This document shows positions 47,168 through 55,319 of a stretch of DNA of 64,000 nucleotides, one piece after another. The position numbers and the translations under genes are program-made. Origin of the DNA: an uncultured Clostridia bacterium (GTDB lineage Bacteria; Bacillota; Clostridia; UMGS1810); assembly GCA_934463165.1 (NCBI GenBank), contig CAKSJG010000001.1:62001-126000 (forward strand), written 5' to 3'. The notes under the pieces are model-generated. The model did no database searches. It was not told the DNA's origin and saw only the letters and a list, made by a program, of their open reading frames with translations. Numbering within the stretch: position 1 is the first letter of the stretch; each line of letters starts with the position of its first letter.

Positions 47168-48336
47168 GGTTCATGATGGATGCCGAAAGAAAGGATATTA
47201 ATAAACGAATTGCATTTACGAATGATGAAAAGAGAATAAAATGCTATACCGAAATTTGCGGTATACCGTTTGAACGTGCAGTTTCGTATACAATGGTAGG
47301 CTGTAACGAGCCGGCATTTTTGGGAGCAATTACAGGCAGTAATTCAAAGGGGAATATTTTAAAATCGGTCGAAACATTGTTTCATAAAAAATCAGAAAGC
47401 ATAATCAATACAAAGAGTTTTGATGAATTTTACGGAATTTTTGAAAAAGAGCTGTTTTCGGATTTAAAGAAAATTTATGACTATGACGACAAATACAATC
47501 TTTTGCGTGCAAGAGATATAAATTATCTGTCAAGCCTGTTTTTCAACGGCTGTATTGAAAAAGCAAAAAGTCTTACACAAGGCGGAGGAGATGTAGTTAT
47601 AGCGTCTCCTATGCTGATAGGCGTAACAAATGTTATAGATTCGCTGATTACTGTAAAGCAGTTTGTTTTTGATGAGAAGCTGCTTGCTATGCAGGAGCTT
47701 ATTGATGCACTTAAAGCCGACTGGTACGGATACGAGGATATGAGGACAGTCATTGTCAAAAAAGGAAAGTTTTTTGGTAACGATGATGATTTGTCAAATT
47801 CGGTGGCACACAGGCTATACGAAAGTTTTTACAGATTCCTCAAAGATAAAAGGAATGTATTTGGCTATCATTGGCTTATAGGTGATCTTTTGGGATATAA
47901 CGAACATCATAAATGGTTCGGCGAGAAAACAAAGGCAACTCCGGACGGAAGATTTGCGGGGGATTTATTAAAATTCGGCATAGGTCAGAGCGAGGGACGT
48001 GACAGAAACGGCCTCACCGCACTGCTGAACTCTGTTGCAGCGCTTGATAAAAACGCAATCTCATGCGGTTCCACAGTTACGAATATTTCACTTGATGAGC
48101 AACTTATAAAAAATGACGAATATTTTGATAAAACGGTTGATATGTTTGAAACATATTTTAAGAATGGCGGAATACATTTTCAGCTCACGTACGTTTCAAA
48201 GGAGGATTTGCTTGCAGCAAAGAAAAATCCCGAAAATTACGGTAATCTGCGTGTGAGAGTAACGGGGTTTTCGGAGTATTTTGTAAGACTTAAAGACAGT
48301 ATTCAGGACGATATTATAGATAGGACAGTGCAGTAA
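47137..48336 (+). CDS. Glycyl radical enzyme, C-terminal part with radical and thiyl sites
   Basis: Continues the preceding frame by -1 shift at A7. It carries the catalytic thiyl Cys and Glu in MVGCNEPAF, the Cys-x-Glu spacing of dehydratases/lyases rather than the Cys-Cys of PFL. It also has KATPDGRFAGDLL, GGIHFQLTYVS, and the glycyl radical loop RVTGFSEYFVRL with the radical Gly 22 residues before the end (Phe replaces the usual Tyr). If made separately, ATG 47173 or 47176 after GAGG (47166-47169) could restart translation, but the two catalytic sites would then lack the N-terminal barrel strands. Substrate unknown. Confidence 0.88.
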   Translation: MDKKTPHDVLRFMMDAERKDINKRIAFTNDEKRIKCYTEICGIPFERAVSYTMVGCNEPAFLGAITGSNSKGNILKSVETLFHKKSESIINTKSFDEFYGIFEKELFSDLKKIYDYDDKYNLLRARDINYLSSLFFNGCIEKAKSLTQGGGDVVIASPMLIGVTNVIDSLITVKQFVFDEKLLAMQELIDALKADWYGYEDMRTVIVKKGKFFGNDDDLSNSVAHRLYESFYRFLKDKRNVFGYHWLIGDLLGYNEHHKWFGEKTKATPDGRFAGDLLKFGIGQSEGRDRNGLTALLNSVAALDKNAISCGSTVTNISLDEQLIKNDEYFDKTVDMFETYFKNGGIHFQLTYVSKEDLLAAKKNPENYGNLRVRVTGFSEYFVRLKDSIQDDIIDRTVQ

Positions 48337-48912
48337 AAATTCCGTCGGTTCAGTCCGCACCGGAGGAGGGAGCGCAGTTCGGCAGAGCGTGTGCGGAGGT
48401 TCTGGAATATGTAAAATCTTGCTGGCAGAAAAACGGCTTTGATACGGAGCTCCATCGGGACGGCGGATATTTGCTGTCATATTACGGTGAAGGAGAGAAA
48501 AGCATCGGCAAAAATAAACGGAAATGAAATAACCGAAACGGGTGTGTCATGTCACGGTGCTTTGCCCGAAGGCTCGGTAAATGCAGGTTATTTGCTTGCA
48601 AAAAAGCTGTGTGATGAAAATTTGCTGTGCAAAGAGGATGCGGAGCAACTGAAATTTATTGAATGCCTGCTGGAAAGGTATTACGGCGAAGTTTTCGGGA
48701 TAGACGAGGAAGATAAGATTTTCGGAAAGCTGACCTGCTCGAACGGCATAATAAGAACAGAAAGCGGAAAGCTTGCTCTTACATTTGATATACGATATGG
48801 AATTGAAACGGACTATGAAAATATCAAAAACAAAATCAGCGAATTTTTCGGACAAAACGGCTGGTCGGTAAGAATTATTAAGGAGCTAATAGATGCAATC
48901 AATAAAATCTAA
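48336..48912 (+). pseudogene. Decayed M20-family peptidase (PepV/Sapep-like)
   Basis: Two fragments of one family in different frames. 48336-48524 reads KIPSVQSAPEEGAQFGRACA and ends after YYGEGEKSIG, the N-terminal part, with no start codon (in-frame TAG at 48321). From about 48505 the +1 frame reads KINGNEITETGVSCHGALPE and TCSNGIIRTESGKLALTFDI, the lid and late catalytic domain, stopping at 48912. The zinc-binding middle and the final catalytic segment are gone, so the product cannot be active. The first 62 bases are 66% G+C (41 of 62), well above the surroundings. A restart in the second frame at 48439 is possible but meaningless enzymatically. Confidence 0.8.
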
Positions 48913-48922
48913 AGACAAAAGG

Positions 48923-48962
48923 AAAGAGATGTCTTTCTTTTGCGGAGAAAAACATCTCTTTT
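48923..48962 (+). terminator. Probable terminator of the glycyl radical enzyme operon
   Basis: 10-bp arms (48923-48932 with 48952-48961) with a short T run. The following 48963-49107 holds no gene and is rich in TTGC and GTTAC repeats. Confidence 0.55.
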
Positions 48963-49107
48963 AAAATCATTGCTATTTAGATAACTTTGTTGCATATATG
49001 TTGCTTGTGTGTTACTTATCCAACACTTTTTGCAACTTTCCACAACATCTGATAACTCCAAAAACCCCGTAAATAAAGGCTTTCGATAGTCGTGAGAAGT
49101 TGATAGG

Positions 49108-49500
49108 TTATCTCTTTGAAAATTGCGGTGCTCTTCTTGCGGCTTTGAGACCGTATTTCTTTCTTTCTTTCATTCTCGGGTCTCTGGTGAGGAATCCGGC
49201 AGCCTTAAGCGGTGCTCTGAATTCATCTTCAACTGTGAGAAGTGCTCTTGCAAGACCGTGTCTTATTGCTCCTGCCTGACCCGTAAATCCGCCGCCCTTA
49301 ACATTTGCGATTACATCGTATTTACCTAAAGTGTCAGTAGCAACCAAAGGCTGTCTTACTACAACTTTAAGAGTTTCAAGACCGAAGAAGTCATCAATAT
49401 CTCTGTCGTTTATAGTTATTTTACCGTTACCCGGTACGATTCTTACTCTTGCAACAGAGCTTTTTCTTCTGCCTGTTCCGTAAAACTGTTCTTTTGCCAT
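49108..49500 (-). CDS. rpsI: 30S ribosomal protein uS9
   Basis: A 130-residue ribosomal protein. [20 protein letters not shown] at the start, [19 protein letters not shown], and the conserved C-terminus ending RRAPQFSKR that reaches the P-site tRNA. Cotranscribed after rplM with a 15-base gap. Its 3' end borders an odd stretch discussed as a possible integration boundary. Confidence 0.98.
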   Translation of the reverse strand: MAKEQFYGTGRRKSSVARVRIVPGNGKITINDRDIDDFFGLETLKVVVRQPLVATDTLGKYDVIANVKGGGFTGQAGAIRHGLARALLTVEDEFRAPLKAAGFLTRDPRMKERKKYGLKAARRAPQFSKR

Positions 49501-49515
49501 TGTTTGTTACCTCCC

Positions 49516-49953
49516 TTATTTAATTAAACCGGTATACTCTTCCGGCTTCTGAGCAGCATGATTATGCTCCGTACCTTTATATACTCTGAGTCTTGTAAGT
49601 GCTTTTGCACCGATGGTGTTGTGCGGAAGCATACCCTTTACCGCAAGCATAACAGCTTTTTCGGGTTTTTCTTCCATTAAATGTTTGTACTTAATTTCTT
49701 TAAGACCGCCAACATAGCCTGTGTGATATCTGTAATATTTCTGATCAAGTTTTTTTCCTGTAAGAACTGCTTTTTCAGCATTCAAAATTATAACAAAATC
49801 ACCGCAATCCACATTGGGAGTAAATGTAGGTTTAATTTTGCCTCTGAGAATTGATGCGGCAGCGGCAGCTATTCTTCCGAGCGGTTTGCCGTCAGCGTCT
49901 ATAACATACCATTTTCTGTTCAATTCAGCAGGTTTTGCCATAAATGTACTCAT
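49516..49953 (-). CDS. rplM: 50S ribosomal protein uL13
   Basis: A 145-residue ribosomal protein. [68 protein letters not shown] lies before the ATG. Promoter at 49996-50024; leader of only about 35 bases. Confidence 0.98.
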   Translation of the reverse strand: MSTFMAKPAELNRKWYVIDADGKPLGRIAAAAASILRGKIKPTFTPNVDCGDFVIILNAEKAVLTGKKLDQKYYRYHTGYVGGLKEIKYKHLMEEKPEKAVMLAVKGMLPHNTIGAKALTRLRVYKGTEHNHAAQKPEEYTGLIK

Positions 49954-49995
49954 GTTAGATTTACCTCCGTATTTCCTTATTTATTCAACCTCCAT

Positions 49996-50024
49996 ATTTT
50001 AATACAAAAAGCAGTTTTTGTCAA
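49996..50024 (-). promoter_or_regulatory. Putative sigma-A promoter of rplM-rpsI
   Basis: On the minus strand, TTGACA (50019-50024), 17-base spacer, TAAAAT (49996-50001). Confidence 0.7.
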
Positions 50025-50146
50025 GTAATTTCGCCAAATTTTTAAAATGTTTTTTCAAAACTTCAAATTTCTCTGATTTTCTTTAAAATACTCCCGATTA
50101 CTCCATTTGCAATTTAAAACTGTGATATATAACATTAAACAAAAGA

Positions 50147-50175
50147 TTGACATTTTTCACATTTTAATATATAAT
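50147..50175 (+). promoter_or_regulatory. Putative sigma-A promoter of glmS
   Basis: Perfect TTGACA (50147-50152), 17-base spacer, TATAAT (50170-50175). Transcription would start near 50182, before the ribozyme. Confidence 0.75.
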
Positions 50176-50197
50176 AATATATTATTTGTGTAGGTAT

Positions 50198-50348
50198 ATT
50201 TGAATATCAAGCGCCGGACCATTGAAGAATGGTGACGAGGATGAGGCTTATCGAAGTTTTCGGCGGATGGTCTCACGGCTTGACACAGTCGCAGAAAACG
50301 GCAAATAATATGAGCAATCGTATTGACAAATTCGTTTTTGAGTGTTTT
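50198..50348 (+). ncRNA. glmS self-cleaving ribozyme/riboswitch
   Basis: Direct match by eye to the glmS ribozyme core: AGCGCC at the cleavage site (cut expected between A50210 and G50211), a short hairpin (50218-50223 with 50228-50233), GACGAGGATG, then TTATCGAAG, TTTTCGGCGGATGG and CTCACGGCT, and the 3' pseudoknot part with ACAAATTCG and TTTTTGAGTG. In other Firmicutes, glucosamine 6-phosphate acts as cofactor for self-cleavage and the 5'-OH mRNA is then degraded, lowering GlmS. It is directly upstream of glmS as usual. Confidence 0.95.
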
Positions 50349-50389
50349 TACCGCACACAAATAAAATAATATATTTTGGAGGTACTTTT

Positions 50390-52180
50390 ATGTGCGGAAT
50401 AGTTGGTTATATTGGCAAAGAGCAAGCGGCACCGATTTTGCTTTCGGGGCTTTCAAAACTTGAATACAGAGGTTATGACTCTGCAGGTATTGCAGTCTTG
50501 GGTGAAGACGGAATTCAAATCAGTAAGGCTGTGGGTAAGCTTGATAATCTTTGTAAAAAAACGGATAACGGTAATATGATAAAAGGTACTTGCGGTATCG
50601 GACATACGAGATGGGCAACACACGGCAAACCGACAGAGGCCAATGCTCATCCTCATTGCAGTAAGCGTTTTGTTTTGGTTCATAACGGAATTATAGAAAA
50701 TGAAGCTGAGCTTAAGAATAAGTATTTGTCTGATGTTGAATTCAAGAGTGATACCGACACGGAAGTGCTTGTTCATCTTTTGCAGAAATTTACCGATAAT
50801 GGCGAGGATACGGAAGTTGCAATAAAACATATTATCGCAGAGGTGGACGGTTCATATGCACTTGCAGTTATTGACCTTGAGAATATCGATACAATGTATA
50901 TCCTCAAAAATAAATCACCGCTTCTTATAGGAAAAGGAAACGGATTTAATATGGTTGGTTCCGATGCAATGGCAATGATAGCTAATACAAATACCTTTTA
51001 TGAAATAAACGATAAAGAATATGCTGTAATTACAAAAGATGATATTAACATATATACTTCATACGGTAAACATATAGACAGAGATACATTTGTTGCGGAG
51101 CTTGATCTTTCCGATACAGAGAAAGGAACATATCCGCATTATATGCTTAAAGAAATCGAAGAACAGCCTGCTGTTATCAGAAGAATAATACAGCAGTATT
51201 CGGATGTCGAAGGTAATTTTTCGATTGATAAAGAAATAATAAACGATGTAAAAAATTGTGATAAAATATATATTATTGCATGCGGCACGAGTTATCATGC
51301 CGGTCTTATCGGCAAACATTTTTTTGAGAAAATTTCCGGTAAACCTGCGGAAGCTTATATAGCAAGTGAATTTGTTTATAATATGCCTTTGCTGAGCAAA
51401 AAGCCGTTGTTTGTTTTTATATCACAAAGCGGCGAAACTGCGGACTGCAGAGCTGTCCTTGTAAGGATAAAAGAACTTGGTCATAAATCTCTTACAATTA
51501 CAAATGTTAAAGGCTCAACTCTATCAAGAGAAGCCGATCATACTCTTCTTTTGTATGCCGGTCCTGAAATTGCGGTTGCATCCACGAAAGCATATACAGC
51601 TCAGGTTGCTGTTCTCGCAATTCTTGCCGCCGTCGTGGAAAATAAGGTTAACATTGATTTAAGATATGAGCTTGCAATGGTGGCAAACGTTATGGAAGCT
51701 GCGTGCATGAACAGGGAAGAGTACAGTTCTTATGCCAAAGATTACCTGTACGGTCAACGCAATTGCTTCTATATAGGCAGAGGCTTGGATTATTATGTAT
51801 GCATGGAGGCTGCTTTAAAATTAAAAGAGATATCATACATTCAGACCGAAGGCTTTGCAGCAGGAGAATTGAAACATGGAACAATTGCTCTTATAGAAAA
51901 AAATACACCGGTGTTTGCGATTACAACACAGGAAAATATAAACCTTAATACCCGCAGCAATATAAAAGAAGTAAAAGCAAGAGGAGCGCATGTTCTTTGT
52001 ATATCTACCGAAGCACTTTCATCTCATAAAGATCAGATTGTTGTCGGAGATGTTCACGAACTTCTTACACCGCTTGTGACTGTTGTTCCGGCACAGTATA
52101 TTGCATATTATGCAGCTCTTCAAAAAGAATGTGACATTGATAAACCAAGAAATCTTGCAAAATCCGTTACAGTGGAATAA
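50390..52180 (+). CDS. glmS: Glutamine-fructose-6-phosphate aminotransferase
   Basis: A 596-residue enzyme making glucosamine 6-phosphate for cell-wall synthesis. The ATG at 50390 (after TTTTGGAGG) gives MCGIVGYIG with the N-terminal nucleophile Cys; an upstream in-frame start would bury it. Glutaminase domain includes GIGHTRWATHGKPTEANAHP; two SIS isomerase domains carry CGTSYHAG and SQSGETADC, and the end is KPRNLAKSVTVE. Controlled by the ribozyme at 50198-50348. Confidence 0.97.
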   Translation: MCGIVGYIGKEQAAPILLSGLSKLEYRGYDSAGIAVLGEDGIQISKAVGKLDNLCKKTDNGNMIKGTCGIGHTRWATHGKPTEANAHPHCSKRFVLVHNGIIENEAELKNKYLSDVEFKSDTDTEVLVHLLQKFTDNGEDTEVAIKHIIAEVDGSYALAVIDLENIDTMYILKNKSPLLIGKGNGFNMVGSDAMAMIANTNTFYEINDKEYAVITKDDINIYTSYGKHIDRDTFVAELDLSDTEKGTYPHYMLKEIEEQPAVIRRIIQQYSDVEGNFSIDKEIINDVKNCDKIYIIACGTSYHAGLIGKHFFEKISGKPAEAYIASEFVYNMPLLSKKPLFVFISQSGETADCRAVLVRIKELGHKSLTITNVKGSTLSREADHTLLLYAGPEIAVASTKAYTAQVAVLAILAAVVENKVNIDLRYELAMVANVMEAACMNREEYSSYAKDYLYGQRNCFYIGRGLDYYVCMEAALKLKEISYIQTEGFAAGELKHGTIALIEKNTPVFAITTQENINLNTRSNIKEVKARGAHVLCISTEALSSHKDQIVVGDVHELLTPLVTVVPAQYIAYYAALQKECDIDKPRNLAKSVTVE

Positions 52181-52200
52181 TTACTGTTGATTAAAAAAAG

Positions 52201-52228
52201 AGACGGTTGAAACAATAATCAGCCGTCT
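52201..52228 (+). terminator. First hairpin after glmS
   Basis: 9-bp stem with two G-U pairs (52201-52209 with 52220-52228), then TTG TTTTG. A stronger hairpin follows at 52253-52285. Confidence 0.45.
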
Positions 52229-52252
52229 TGTTTTGAAATATCATTGACAAAC

Positions 52253-52285
52253 AAAAAGACAGCATATTTTGTATGCTGTCTTTTT
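52253..52285. terminator. Strong terminator after glmS
   Basis: Perfect 14-bp stem (52253-52266 with 52272-52285), loop 5, flanked by A5 and T5. It could act on both strands. Confidence 0.85.
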
Positions 52286-52288
52286 GCC

Positions 52289-52330
52289 CAAACAGAACGG
52301 GAATTCTGTTTGACATCCTTATAATAAGGA
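52289..52330 (+). promoter_or_regulatory. Two hairpins upstream of a tiny ORF; the second hides its ribosome binding site
   Basis: Stem one is 9 bp (52289-52297 with 52304-52312). Stem two is 6 bp (52316-52321 with 52325-52330) and pairs the AAGGA of AAGGAGG, so translation may depend on its opening. Confidence 0.4.
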
Positions 52331-52336
52331 GGGAAA

Positions 52337-52387
52337 ATGAAAAAAAGTTTGTTTGTTGTGGTATGTATATATAATATCATTTTTTGA
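52337..52387 (+). CDS. Possible 16-residue hydrophobic peptide
   Basis: An ATG 4 bases after AGGAGGG begins MKKSLFVVVCIYNIIF and a stop. Lys-Lys then a hydrophobic stretch is like small membrane peptides. It lies alone between the glmS terminator and another strong terminator, on the plus strand, pointing at the end of sigH. No clear promoter was found. It could be a type I toxin-like peptide, a leader, or chance. Confidence 0.25.
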   Translation: MKKSLFVVVCIYNIIF

Positions 52388-52397
52388 TGATTTTTGC

Positions 52398-52442
52398 AAT
52401 ACATGTTTTTGATGAAAATGTCAAAAACATGTATTAATTTTT
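52398..52442 (+). terminator. Strong plus-strand terminator before sigH
   Basis: Perfect 15-bp stem (52398-52412 with 52421-52435), loop 8, followed by AATTTTTAT. The T tract is on the plus strand, although the nearest downstream gene, sigH, runs the other way. Confidence 0.7.
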
Positions 52443-52463
52443 ATACAGTTTTAACAAAAAACT

Positions 52464-53111
52464 TTAGTTGTAATAGGTTTCATCATTAATTATATTTTTT
52501 TCTATTTTCTTTTTTATTCTTTGAAGTGCATTATCTATGGATTTTTCGCTTTTATTAACACTTGCTGCAATTTCGCTGTAACTCTTTCCGTCAAGATAGT
52601 TTGCCAGAACTTTCCATTCAAGTTTGCTTAAAATCTGAGATAATTTTTTTTCAAGTAATTTAAAGCGCTCTTTATTTATCATAATTTCTTCAGGATCAAA
52701 TTTTTTTCTTTCATTAACGACATCTAGTAAAATTCTTTCATTTTCATCGTCATAAATAGGCTTGCTGAGTGATATATATGAATTAAGAGGTATGTGTTTT
52801 TGACGTGTCGCAGTTTTAATAGCGGTTATGATTTGTCTTGTAATGCATAATTCCGCAAATGACTTGAACGAGGCCTGAGCATCGGGCTTATAATCACGTA
52901 TAGCCTTATACAGTCCTATCATGCCCTCTTGAATTATATCTTCACGGTCGGCACCTATAAGAAAATATGTTCTTGAACGAGCTCTGACAAAATTACGGTA
53001 TTTCTCCAACAGAAATTCCGTAGCGTATCCGTTACCGCTGCGTGATAATTCAATTAACTCTTTATCAGATATATTTTCGGGATATTTATAGTTGAATTTT
53101 ATCTCCGGCAT
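52464..53111 (-). CDS. sigH: RNA polymerase sigma-H factor, sporulation onset
   Basis: A 215-residue sigma factor. ATG at 53111 after GGAGGA; earlier in-frame codons overlap the promoter. Region 2 has GADREDIIQEGMIGLYKAIR and SFAELCITRQIITAIKTATR; region 4 has LEWKVLANYLDGKSYSEIA and SEKSIDNALQRIKKKIE. SigH directs early sporulation and competence genes. Here it faces the spoIIIA operon, an unusual neighbour; in B. subtilis it lies near rlmB and rpmGB. Confidence 0.93.
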   Translation of the reverse strand: MPEIKFNYKYPENISDKELIELSRSGNGYATEFLLEKYRNFVRARSRTYFLIGADREDIIQEGMIGLYKAIRDYKPDAQASFKSFAELCITRQIITAIKTATRQKHIPLNSYISLSKPIYDDENERILLDVVNERKKFDPEEIMINKERFKLLEKKLSQILSKLEWKVLANYLDGKSYSEIAASVNKSEKSIDNALQRIKKKIEKNIINDETYYN

Positions 53112-53153
53112 ATCTTTCCTCCAAAATAAATTTGCGTAATATTTAATATATAT

Positions 53154-53182
53154 ATTGTATATTGAATATTTGATTTTGTCAA
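53154..53182 (-). promoter_or_regulatory. Putative sigma-A promoter of sigH
   Basis: On the minus strand, TTGACA (53177-53182), 17-base spacer, TACAAT (53154-53159). The spoIIIA promoter, expected to use SigE, was not confidently found in the same gap. Confidence 0.65.
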
Positions 53183-53235
53183 GAAATTTAGTTCTAATAT
53201 TTATAATAAACAATATAATTAAAGGAGAATTATAA

Positions 53236-54153
53236 ATGATACCTCATAAAAACATTGTTTCATATTTTTCGGATGCAATGAAAAAGACCGTATCAAATTT
53301 ACTAACGGAAAACGGAAAAAATGTTTCTGAAATAAGAATGACAAACGGTAAAGCCTTGATTGTAAAAATTCACAGCAAGTATTATTATGTTTCTGAAAAT
53401 GGACTGACATTGGAATGTAATGATGCATATTTTGTAAGTCCTAATGATATAAAAATTTCATTTGAACTTATAACCAATTCATCGGTTTATGCATATAACC
53501 GATATATTAATGAAGGATATGTAACTCTTCCCGGCGGAAATCGAGTCGGAATAGTCGGAAAATGCTGTGTTGATAACGGAAAAATAATCAGTGTCGGAGA
53601 TATAAATTCATTGAATTTCAGACTTGCCTGCCAGCATCACGGATATATTGATACCGTATATGATGAATTAATAAACGGCTTTGCACCTTATAATATTTTG
53701 GTTGTATCTCCGCCGGGCTGCGGAAAGACAACCTTTTTAAGAGAGTTTGCGTATAAGCTTGGGTATTTCAATAAGAAAATAATTATCTGTGCAGTTATTG
53801 ATGAAAGATATGAATTTGCATGTTCATACAGAGGGCAAAGTATGCTGAATATCGGTGAATCAAATTTTGTAATAAGCGGGTGCGAAAAAAGCATTGCTGT
53901 TCCGATGGTAGTGAGAACTATGTCTCCGGACGTTATTATTACAGATGAATTGTCGGGATGCAGAGATGTTGAAGCTGCTGTTTATGCAAAAAAATCCGGT
54001 TGCCGTATTATTGCATCGGCGCATGGAGATTGTGTTGAAAACTCTTTGCTTGATGTTGATTTTATAAAAAATATTTTTGATAAAATAGTAGTATTGTGCA
54101 GTGATAACGGTCCGGGAACAATAAAAAATATTATCGGTTGTGAGGATTTATGA
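53236..54153 (+). CDS. spoIIIAA: Stage III sporulation protein AA
   Basis: A 305-residue secretion-type ATPase of the SpoIIIA-SpoIIQ channel, active in the mother cell during engulfment. Walker A in VVSPPGCGKTTFLRE, Walker B in VIITDELSG, and the upstream GYVTLPGGNRVGIVG block. First gene of the eight-gene operon, GGAG before the ATG, and it overlaps spoIIIAB by 4 bases. Confidence 0.95.
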   Translation: MIPHKNIVSYFSDAMKKTVSNLLTENGKNVSEIRMTNGKALIVKIHSKYYYVSENGLTLECNDAYFVSPNDIKISFELITNSSVYAYNRYINEGYVTLPGGNRVGIVGKCCVDNGKIISVGDINSLNFRLACQHHGYIDTVYDELINGFAPYNILVVSPPGCGKTTFLREFAYKLGYFNKKIIICAVIDERYEFACSYRGQSMLNIGESNFVISGCEKSIAVPMVVRTMSPDVIITDELSGCRDVEAAVYAKKSGCRIIASAHGDCVENSLLDVDFIKNIFDKIVVLCSDNGPGTIKNIIGCEDL

Positions 54154-54674
54154 TGATTTTAAAAACTGTTTTAAGTATTATGGTTTTAATTTCATGTGCC
54201 TATTTCGGACATTTGTTAAAAATGAAATCAGACATGCATTTAAATGATTTAAATAATTTACTGCTTTGTTTGCAGGTGCTGGAAACGGAAATTCGCTACA
54301 GTATGAATGATATTCCGGATGCTGCAATAAGGGTAAGTAAAATCGCATCCGGAATCAACAAAAAAATCTTTGAATTATTTGCAGAAAACATTAACAAATT
54401 TTCAGATGTGCCGTTATCCGAAATTTGGACAAATACTGTAAATAAAATATGTACAGACAGTATTTACGGTAAAAATGACATTGATGCACTTAATACATTC
54501 GGATATGTTCTCGGAAGCGGTGATCTTGATACTCAATTAAAAAATATAGAAATATTTCGTGTGAAAACTGAAAATTGCATTAATGATTTAAAAAACGAAA
54601 AAGATAAAAAAGATCCGATATATTCAAAACTTTTTTTCTATTTGGGTATACTGGCAGTAATTATCGTTGTTTAA
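54150..54674 (+). CDS. spoIIIAB: Stage III sporulation protein AB
   Basis: A 174-residue membrane protein related to type II secretion GspF-like components. N-terminal membrane segment (LSIMVLISCAYFGHLL), central helical region with LLLCLQVLETEIRYSMNDIP, and a C-terminal membrane segment (FFYLGILAVIIVV). Start overlaps the spoIIIAA stop. Confidence 0.9.
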   Translation: MMILKTVLSIMVLISCAYFGHLLKMKSDMHLNDLNNLLLCLQVLETEIRYSMNDIPDAAIRVSKIASGINKKIFELFAENINKFSDVPLSEIWTNTVNKICTDSIYGKNDIDALNTFGYVLGSGDLDTQLKNIEIFRVKTENCINDLKNEKDKKDPIYSKLFFYLGILAVIIVV

Positions 54675-54727
54675 ACATTTAAAAAATGCCTCGCATAAGT
54701 ATAATAAAATTAACGGAGGAAAATAAC

Positions 54728-54922
54728 ATGGATGTTGGATTAATTTTTAAAATTGCTGCTATCGGCATTGTTGTTGCTATAATTTACAGGCTTCTTGTAC
54801 AATCCGGAAGGGATGAACAGGCACTTATGGTAACAATAGCCGGACTTATAGTGGTAATGATAATGATTGTTTACCAAATTCACGATTTGTTCACAACAAT
54901 ACAAACCTTGTTTGAATTGTAA
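54728..54922 (+). CDS. spoIIIAC: Stage III sporulation protein AC
   Basis: A 64-residue two-segment membrane protein (IFKIAAIGIVVAIIYRLLV; LMVTIAGLIVVMIMIVYQI). The ATG at 54728 follows CGGAGG, and this length is standard for SpoIIIAC. Confidence 0.92.
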   Translation: MDVGLIFKIAAIGIVVAIIYRLLVQSGRDEQALMVTIAGLIVVMIMIVYQIHDLFTTIQTLFEL

Positions 54923-54929
54923 GATCGAT

Positions 54930-55319
54930 ATGCTGATAAAAATTATAACTATATGTATAGCATCAACCGTAATTACAACTTTGCTGAAAAATGTTTTGCC
55001 GTCGTTTGTTCCTCTTGCCGCGTTAGCGGTAAGTATAGTCAGTTTTTATATAATGCTTCCGTATATAAATAATGTTTTAAATTTTATTGTTCAAATTGAA
55101 AACATTTTAGGGGATTTACATGAATATATAAAAATGGCGGTAAAAATATCTTTTATTGCTCTTGTATGCGATTTCGCATCTCAGATATGCATCGACTCGG
55201 GACAGCGTTTTTTGGCATCTAAAATTATTATTGCCGGTAAGCTTATAATAATCGGTGTTTGTTCGCCGATGATATTAAAATTTATAACTGCAATAGGAAA
55301 CATGGTAAATTCGATATGA
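54930..55319 (+). CDS. spoIIIAD: Stage III sporulation protein AD
   Basis: A 129-residue membrane protein with about four segments (IITICIASTVITTLLKNV; LAALAVSIVSFYIMLPYI) and the conserved KISFIALVCDFASQICIDSG. The ATG at 54930 has no clear ribosome binding site and is 7 bases after spoIIIAC, so translation is probably coupled. Confidence 0.91.
   Translation: MLIKIITICIASTVITTLLKNVLPSFVPLAALAVSIVSFYIMLPYINNVLNFIVQIENILGDLHEYIKMAVKISFIALVCDFASQICIDSGQRFLASKIIIAGKLIIIGVCSPMILKFITAIGNMVNSI

Noticed and set aside
49954..49995. An L13-type ribosomal leader before rplM.
   Set aside because: The promoter leaves only about 35 bases of leader, too short for the known structure, and no stem was seen.
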